A DNA stretch of 10,314 nucleotides from Clostridiales bacterium (GTDB lineage Bacteria > Bacillota > Desulfitobacteriia > Desulfitobacteriales > Desulfitobacteriaceae): positions 1 through 10,314 of the forward strand of contig DAHVVW010000037.1 in NCBI GenBank assembly GCA_027357125.1, given 5' to 3'. A program made the translations under genes and the position numbers. Below, piece after piece: positions 7,243 through 10,314 of the stretch (within the stretch, counting starts at the first letter, position 1; every line of letters begins with the position of its first letter). The notes beneath the pieces are model-generated. The model saw nothing but the letters and a program-made list of their open reading frames with translations, was not told the DNA's origin and ran no database searches.

Positions 7243-8424
7243 CTAGCAAATAGGCAAATTTACGTTTCCCATTCTACCAAACTTGTCGTTTGAAATCAAG
7301 GGGTCCTGCAATTCCAGGATATGATCCACTGCCCGTTCCGCTGCCCGCCCTGGGAGAGCGGAGGTTGCCGCTTTTCTCATCTTAGTGAGCTTCTCAGGAT
7401 CCTGTAAGAGGCCACTAAGCGTTTCTTCAAGCTCTCCCTCTGTATAAGCCAGTTTCCCTGCCCCAATACGCGTGAGGAAATGAGCATTTGCCTCTTCCTG
7501 GCCCGGAATAGGTTTGTAAATTATCAAGGGAAGACCTTTGGTCAAGGATTCTGACACCGTAAGTCCTCCTGCCTTTGTAATGATGAGGTCAGCGGCAGTC
7601 ATAAGTTCCTCGACGTTTGTAACAAATCCAAACCGGACAATAGGGTTTCTTGCTTCTTCTATTATTTGATCAAGGGACTTAAAAAGTTTTTCATCACGGC
7701 CACAGACAACGATAGACTGGACCGGTTCTTCACTGTCACCGAGATACTTCACTACCTGCTTGACTCCGCCAAGTACACCGTACGCTCCTCCCATCACCAG
7801 TACCGTCGGTACTCCTGCTGCCAGTCCCAGTCTGTTTAGAATCTTACCACGGTCAGGCTGGCCTTCAAACTTAGGGCTTACCGGAATCCCTGTTACTTGA
7901 ATTCTCCCGGGTTCAATACCGCGCCTGATCAGATTATCACGAACCTCCTGGCAGCCTGCAATATAAAGATCCACTCCCGGATGGATCCATTGCCCATGCA
8001 CCGTGTAATCAGTAACTATAGTCACCACCGGGATAGCAAGAACTTTCTTTAACCTGAGCTCAGCCAGGACGCCCGCTACTGTGGGATAAGTACAGATAAT
8101 TACGTCAGGCCGCAGATTATGGATATAGCGTAAAAACTCTCTGCGTCCTAATTTATTTAAAAAACGCTGCAGCACAGAATCAGGAGAAATTTTAGTGGTG
8201 CGGTAATAAAACTTGCCCCAAAGTTTAGGAGTGTATTTTATTAGCTCAATATAAGTGCTCTTAATAACTTTGTTTATGGTTTTGCTTAAAAATTCCCCAA
8301 AATCCAGGTGAATTACCTCGGTTTGCGGTGCACGCGCCAGCAGAGCTTCACTCACCGCTTCCGCAGCGCGCACATGCCCTGCTCCGAAAGTCGCAGAGAA
8401 AATCAGCACCCGCAAAGATTGCAT
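7243..8424 (-). CDS. GT28 diacylglycerol glycosyltransferase, UgtP/MGDG-synthase type
   Basis: Probable membrane-associated glycosyltransferase that moves a sugar from a UDP donor to diacylglycerol, making glycolipid or lipoteichoic acid anchors. The 393-residue length is close to Bacillus UgtP (about 380). The N-terminal MGDG-synthase-like half opens with SATFGAGHVRAA (10-21), where the glycine/His loop is typical, and includes VTDYTVHGQW (137-146). The C-terminal GT28 half has MGGAYGVLGG (211-220), CGRDEKLF (241-248), KAGGLTVSES (284-293) and PGQEEANA (307-314), which form the donor-binding cleft in this family. The last 20 or so residues extend past the usual fold. The ATG at 8424 has GAGGAGG 9 nt upstream. 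It lies 76 bp after rmuC with no terminator between, so cotranscription is likely. Donor and acceptor cannot be fixed from sequence: glucose, galactose or another sugar is possible. Confidence 0.88.
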   Translation of the reverse strand: MQSLRVLIFSATFGAGHVRAAEAVSEALLARAPQTEVIHLDFGEFLSKTINKVIKSTYIELIKYTPKLWGKFYYRTTKISPDSVLQRFLNKLGRREFLRYIHNLRPDVIICTYPTVAGVLAELRLKKVLAIPVVTIVTDYTVHGQWIHPGVDLYIAGCQEVRDNLIRRGIEPGRIQVTGIPVSPKFEGQPDRGKILNRLGLAAGVPTVLVMGGAYGVLGGVKQVVKYLGDSEEPVQSIVVCGRDEKLFKSLDQIIEEARNPIVRFGFVTNVEELMTAADLIITKAGGLTVSESLTKGLPLIIYKPIPGQEEANAHFLTRIGAGKLAYTEGELEETLSGLLQDPEKLTKMRKAATSALPGRAAERAVDHILELQDPLISNDKFGRMGNVNLPIC

Positions 8425-8500
8425 TTTATTTTACCTCCTCTAAGCTTCATTTCCTTCCACGCATCCTTCTGCCGGTGACGCATTCGTACGCCATTGACGT

Positions 8501-9865
8501 CTATCCTGTACTATCACCGCTGTCTCTTAGAAGTTCTACGCTTTCTCCGGGAGGGAGCTCCTGCACCCCTTTAAGTTTGCGCTCGATCGTACGGGATTTT
8601 TTCGCCGCACTTTCGATGGTATTGCTTGCCTCCTGCAGCTTTTTCTGCGTTTTCTCTAAGATATCCCCAAAGCGCCCAAACTCAGTTTTTACTGCTCCCA
8701 ATAAAGCCCAGACCTCGCTCGATCTTTGCTCAATCGCTAAAGTCCGGAAACCCATTTGCAAACTGTTTAACAAAGCGGCTAATGTGGTCGGACCTGTTAC
8801 CACAACCCTGTACTCTCTTTGCAAAAGCTCACTCAGCCCTGGTCGGCGCAAGACTTCGGCATACAACCCCTCAACAGGGAGAAACATAATTCCAAAATCC
8901 GTGGTCGCCGGCGGGTCAAGGTATTTTTCCCTTATCTGCTTTCCTTCTGCTTTAATCCTGTTCTCTAAAGCTTTACCCAACTCGTCAATTAATATTAAAT
9001 CCGCTTGTTCCTGGGCTTCTAGGAGCCTGTGGTAATCTTCCAGCGGGAACTTGGCATCAAGAGGCAGCCAGATAATCTGATCGCTGTGGTCGCGGGCAGG
9101 GAGCTTCACCGCAAACTCCACGCGCTCGTTTCCTCCTTGTTTGGTGACGACATTGGTAGCATACTGCTCGGGAGTGAGCACCTGTTCGAGCAGGCTGCCC
9201 AGCTGGATCTCGCCCCACGTTCCGCGGGTCTTGACATTAGTTAACACTTTTTTGAGATCCCCAACTCCGGAGGCTAAGGCTTGCATTTCCCCTAAGCCTT
9301 TGTGCACCATCTCCAGCCTTTCACTCACAAGCTTGAACGATTCCCCCAACCTTTGTTCCAGAGTGGCATGAAGTTTCTCGTCAACTGTTGTCCGGATTTG
9401 TTCCAATTTGACGCTGTTCTCATGTTGAAGCTCGTGCAATTTGTGTTCAACAGCCTCACGCAGCTCTGTTAATTTTTGATCGACTGCTGCGCGTACCTTT
9501 TCTAACTTATATTCATTCATCTGGGTGAGCTTAGCCAGCTGTCCGCTAAAAATATCCAATTGATCTTTCTGCAGAGATGCAATCTCTCTCATTCTTAGCA
9601 AGAGACTGTCATTAAATGACTGAAAGGAAGTGCTTAGCTCCTCCCGCCCTTGCCTGGTACCAGTCGCAAGCTCTTCCCTGTTCCTGGCCATCTCTTCGCG
9701 CAGGAAGCGTTCCATTTTTTCCAATTGCTGACCCAAAATTTTGAATTCCATGTCAGACAGAGCTTCCTTGTGGCTCTTAGGCTTGAACACCAGCACCAGC
9801 AGAAGCAAAATTAAACTAGCAACACCCACTAAGAGCGTAATAATTTGCATTAGAACGTCCGGCAT
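8501..9865 (-). CDS. rmuC: RmuC family protein (DNA recombination-limiting, nuclease fold)
   Basis: RmuC homologues were linked in Escherichia coli to limiting DNA inversions at short inverted repeats and are thought to have a restriction-endonuclease-like fold; the biochemical role is poorly known. The 454-residue length is normal. Residues about 7-27 form one membrane segment. A long coiled coil spans about 34-200 and contains four 11-residue repeats at 128-171. The conserved domain follows, with KTRGTWGE (212-219), the PD-(D/E)XK-like LDAKFP (269-274), FGIMFLPVEGLYAEVL (324-339) and the VVTGPTTLAALLNS stretch. A second helical region with many Lys and Glu runs about 395-435. The ATG at 9865 has AAGGTGG 10 nt upstream. 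The glycosyltransferase gene lies 76 bp downstream, probably in the same transcript. The family assignment is firm; the function is inferred. Confidence 0.95.
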   Translation of the reverse strand: MPDVLMQIITLLVGVASLILLLLVLVFKPKSHKEALSDMEFKILGQQLEKMERFLREEMARNREELATGTRQGREELSTSFQSFNDSLLLRMREIASLQKDQLDIFSGQLAKLTQMNEYKLEKVRAAVDQKLTELREAVEHKLHELQHENSVKLEQIRTTVDEKLHATLEQRLGESFKLVSERLEMVHKGLGEMQALASGVGDLKKVLTNVKTRGTWGEIQLGSLLEQVLTPEQYATNVVTKQGGNERVEFAVKLPARDHSDQIIWLPLDAKFPLEDYHRLLEAQEQADLILIDELGKALENRIKAEGKQIREKYLDPPATTDFGIMFLPVEGLYAEVLRRPGLSELLQREYRVVVTGPTTLAALLNSLQMGFRTLAIEQRSSEVWALLGAVKTEFGRFGDILEKTQKKLQEASNTIESAAKKSRTIERKLKGVQELPPGESVELLRDSGDSTG

Positions 9866-9887
9866 ATATCAAAAACCACCTTGATTC

Positions 9888-9923
9888 TCAACCTTTTTGA
9901 AAATGTTCCTTGTCGAAGGTTGA
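9888..9923. repeat. 8-bp inverted repeat before rmuC
   Basis: TCAACCTT (9888-9895) and AAGGTTGA (9916-9923) are perfect inverted arms separated by 20 nt, directly upstream of the rmuC ribosome binding site. It could be an operator or leader hairpin. No T-run follows, so it is not a convincing terminator. Confidence 0.35.
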
Positions 9924-10017
9924 AACTGCCCCTTTCAATTTTTCCACACTGGAAGCGGTTTTCCTGCCATCTGCAAAAATAGTGCAAAATAAAGATGAAT
10001 TACAGTCTGATAATGAG

Positions 10018-10061
10018 AAATCCTCCTTCTGCGTGCTCCTAATTCACACAAAGGAGGATTT
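10018..10061 (-). terminator. Long hairpin after tRNA-Leu, possible terminator
   Basis: On the minus strand an 11-bp perfect stem (AAATCCTCCTT with AAGGAGGATTT) continues, past one bulged G, into a 6-bp stem TGTGTG/CACGCA closed by a 9-nt loop. One inner pair is G-U in minus-strand RNA but would be an A-C mismatch in plus-strand RNA, which favours minus-strand transcription. It begins 21 nt after the tRNA CCA end. The trailing sequence is AUUUCUC, a poor U-tract, so termination is plausible but not certain. The stem pairs a sequence resembling the 16S anti-Shine-Dalgarno with a full Shine-Dalgarno. Confidence 0.5.
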
Positions 10062-10082
10062 GATATTTGTTACAGTATTAAT

Positions 10083-10165
10083 TGGTGCGGGAGACAGGAC
10101 TTGAACCTGCACGGTTACCCGCTGGAACCTAAATCCAGTGCGTCTGCCAGTTCCGCCACTCCCGC
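10083..10165 (-). tRNA. tRNA-Leu (anticodon UAG)
   Basis: A complete class II tRNA folds on the minus strand. The acceptor stem is GCGGGAG/CTCCCGC, followed by discriminator A and an encoded CCA. The D stem is GCG/CGC. The anticodon stem CTGGA/TCCAG encloses the loop TTTAGGT, giving anticodon TAG. The long variable arm CGGGTAACCGT identifies leucine, and the T arm is GCAGG-TTCAAGT-CCTGT. It reads CUA and other CUN leucine codons. Confidence 0.97.
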
Positions 10166-10195
10166 AATTTACCAGTAATATCAAGGGTTACAGGG

Positions 10196-10215
10196 TTTTT
10201 TCGTGACTGAAAAAA
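10196..10215. repeat. 7-bp inverted repeat in the tRNA leader
   Basis: TTTTTTC and GAAAAAA flank a 6-nt centre, between the tRNA-Leu promoter candidate and the gene. It could form a weak hairpin in the precursor leader. No function can be assigned. Confidence 0.3.
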
Positions 10216-10239
10216 TCTAGTGGGGAAATATTCTCTGTA

Positions 10240-10268
10240 ATTATACTACTAATGGATATGCTAGTCCA
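10240..10268 (-). promoter_or_regulatory. Sigma-A promoter for tRNA-Leu
   Basis: Minus-strand TGGACT (10263-10268) and a perfect TATAAT (10240-10245) are separated by 17 bp, the optimal spacing. Initiation would fall near 10233, giving a leader of about 68 nt before the tRNA 5' end, to be removed by processing. Confidence 0.65.
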
Positions 10269-10289
10269 CCCCTTCATTTCAATATCTAT

Positions 10290-10311
10290 TTCATATTACT
10301 TAATATATGAA
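10290..10311. repeat. AT-rich inverted repeat at right edge
   Basis: TTCATAT (10290-10296) and ATATGAA (10305-10311) form a perfect 7-bp dyad with an 8-bp centre, an operator-like spacing. The sequence is AT-rich and the neighbouring gene is outside the window, so the meaning is open. Confidence 0.3.
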
Positions 10312-10314
10312 GAG

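Noticed and set aside
8446..8496. 15-codon minus-strand frame (ATG to TGA) between rmuC and the glycosyltransferase
   Set aside because: It has only a weak upstream AGGATAG and no recognisable sequence, so chance is more likely.
8328..9035. 235-codon plus-strand open frame
   Set aside because: It spans the 3' part of rmuC, the gap and the 5' end of the glycosyltransferase on the other strand, with serine-rich low-complexity sequence typical of a shadow frame.
9910..10104. 64-codon plus-strand open frame
   Set aside because: It runs through the long hairpin and into the tRNA-Leu gene, has no domain, and is explained by non-coding spacer.

Overview
The window reads as chromosomal core sequence from a Gram-positive, probably spore-forming member of the Bacillota (Firmicutes), most likely a clostridial or Peptococcaceae-like lineage. 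The reasons are the tig-clpX-lonB-lon order, the membrane-anchored LonB typical of spore formers, a UgtP/MGDG-synthase-type glycosyltransferase, and strong GGAGG ribosome binding sites. The species cannot be named from the sequence. Every gene I can support lies on the minus strand, so the window is transcribed from right to left. All sizeable plus-strand open frames are shadows of minus-strand genes.

In transcription order, the right end holds a promoter with a consensus TATAAT box and a tRNA-Leu gene (anticodon UAG, CCA encoded). A long hairpin follows, and then rmuC, which encodes a membrane-anchored coiled-coil nuclease-fold protein. A GT28-family diacylglycerol glycosyltransferase comes next, probably cotranscribed with rmuC, and ends at a perfect 10-bp hairpin. 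The 326-bp gap from 6917 to 7242 has no gene but carries an inverted array of degenerate 7-bp repeats.

The left two thirds is a protein quality-control cluster. Trigger factor and ClpX are separated by only 42 bp and end at a strong terminator. LonB has its own leader, a well-supported TTG start, a sigma-F-like promoter candidate and a terminator-like hairpin. LonA (lon) is visible for 809 codons and runs off the left edge just before its stop. Together these genes cover folding of nascent chains (trigger factor), ATP-dependent unfolding (ClpX, needing ClpP as partner) and two Lon proteases.

The main oddity is that clpP is absent from between tig and clpX, where many clostridia carry it; the Bacillus subtilis layout also lacks it there. 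The 42-bp gap instead holds a well-spaced Shine-Dalgarno/GTG pair that opens a four-codon frame. I found no phage, CRISPR, transposase, defence or biosynthetic system. The noteworthy signals are small: intergenic repeats, hairpins, promoter candidates and start-site details.
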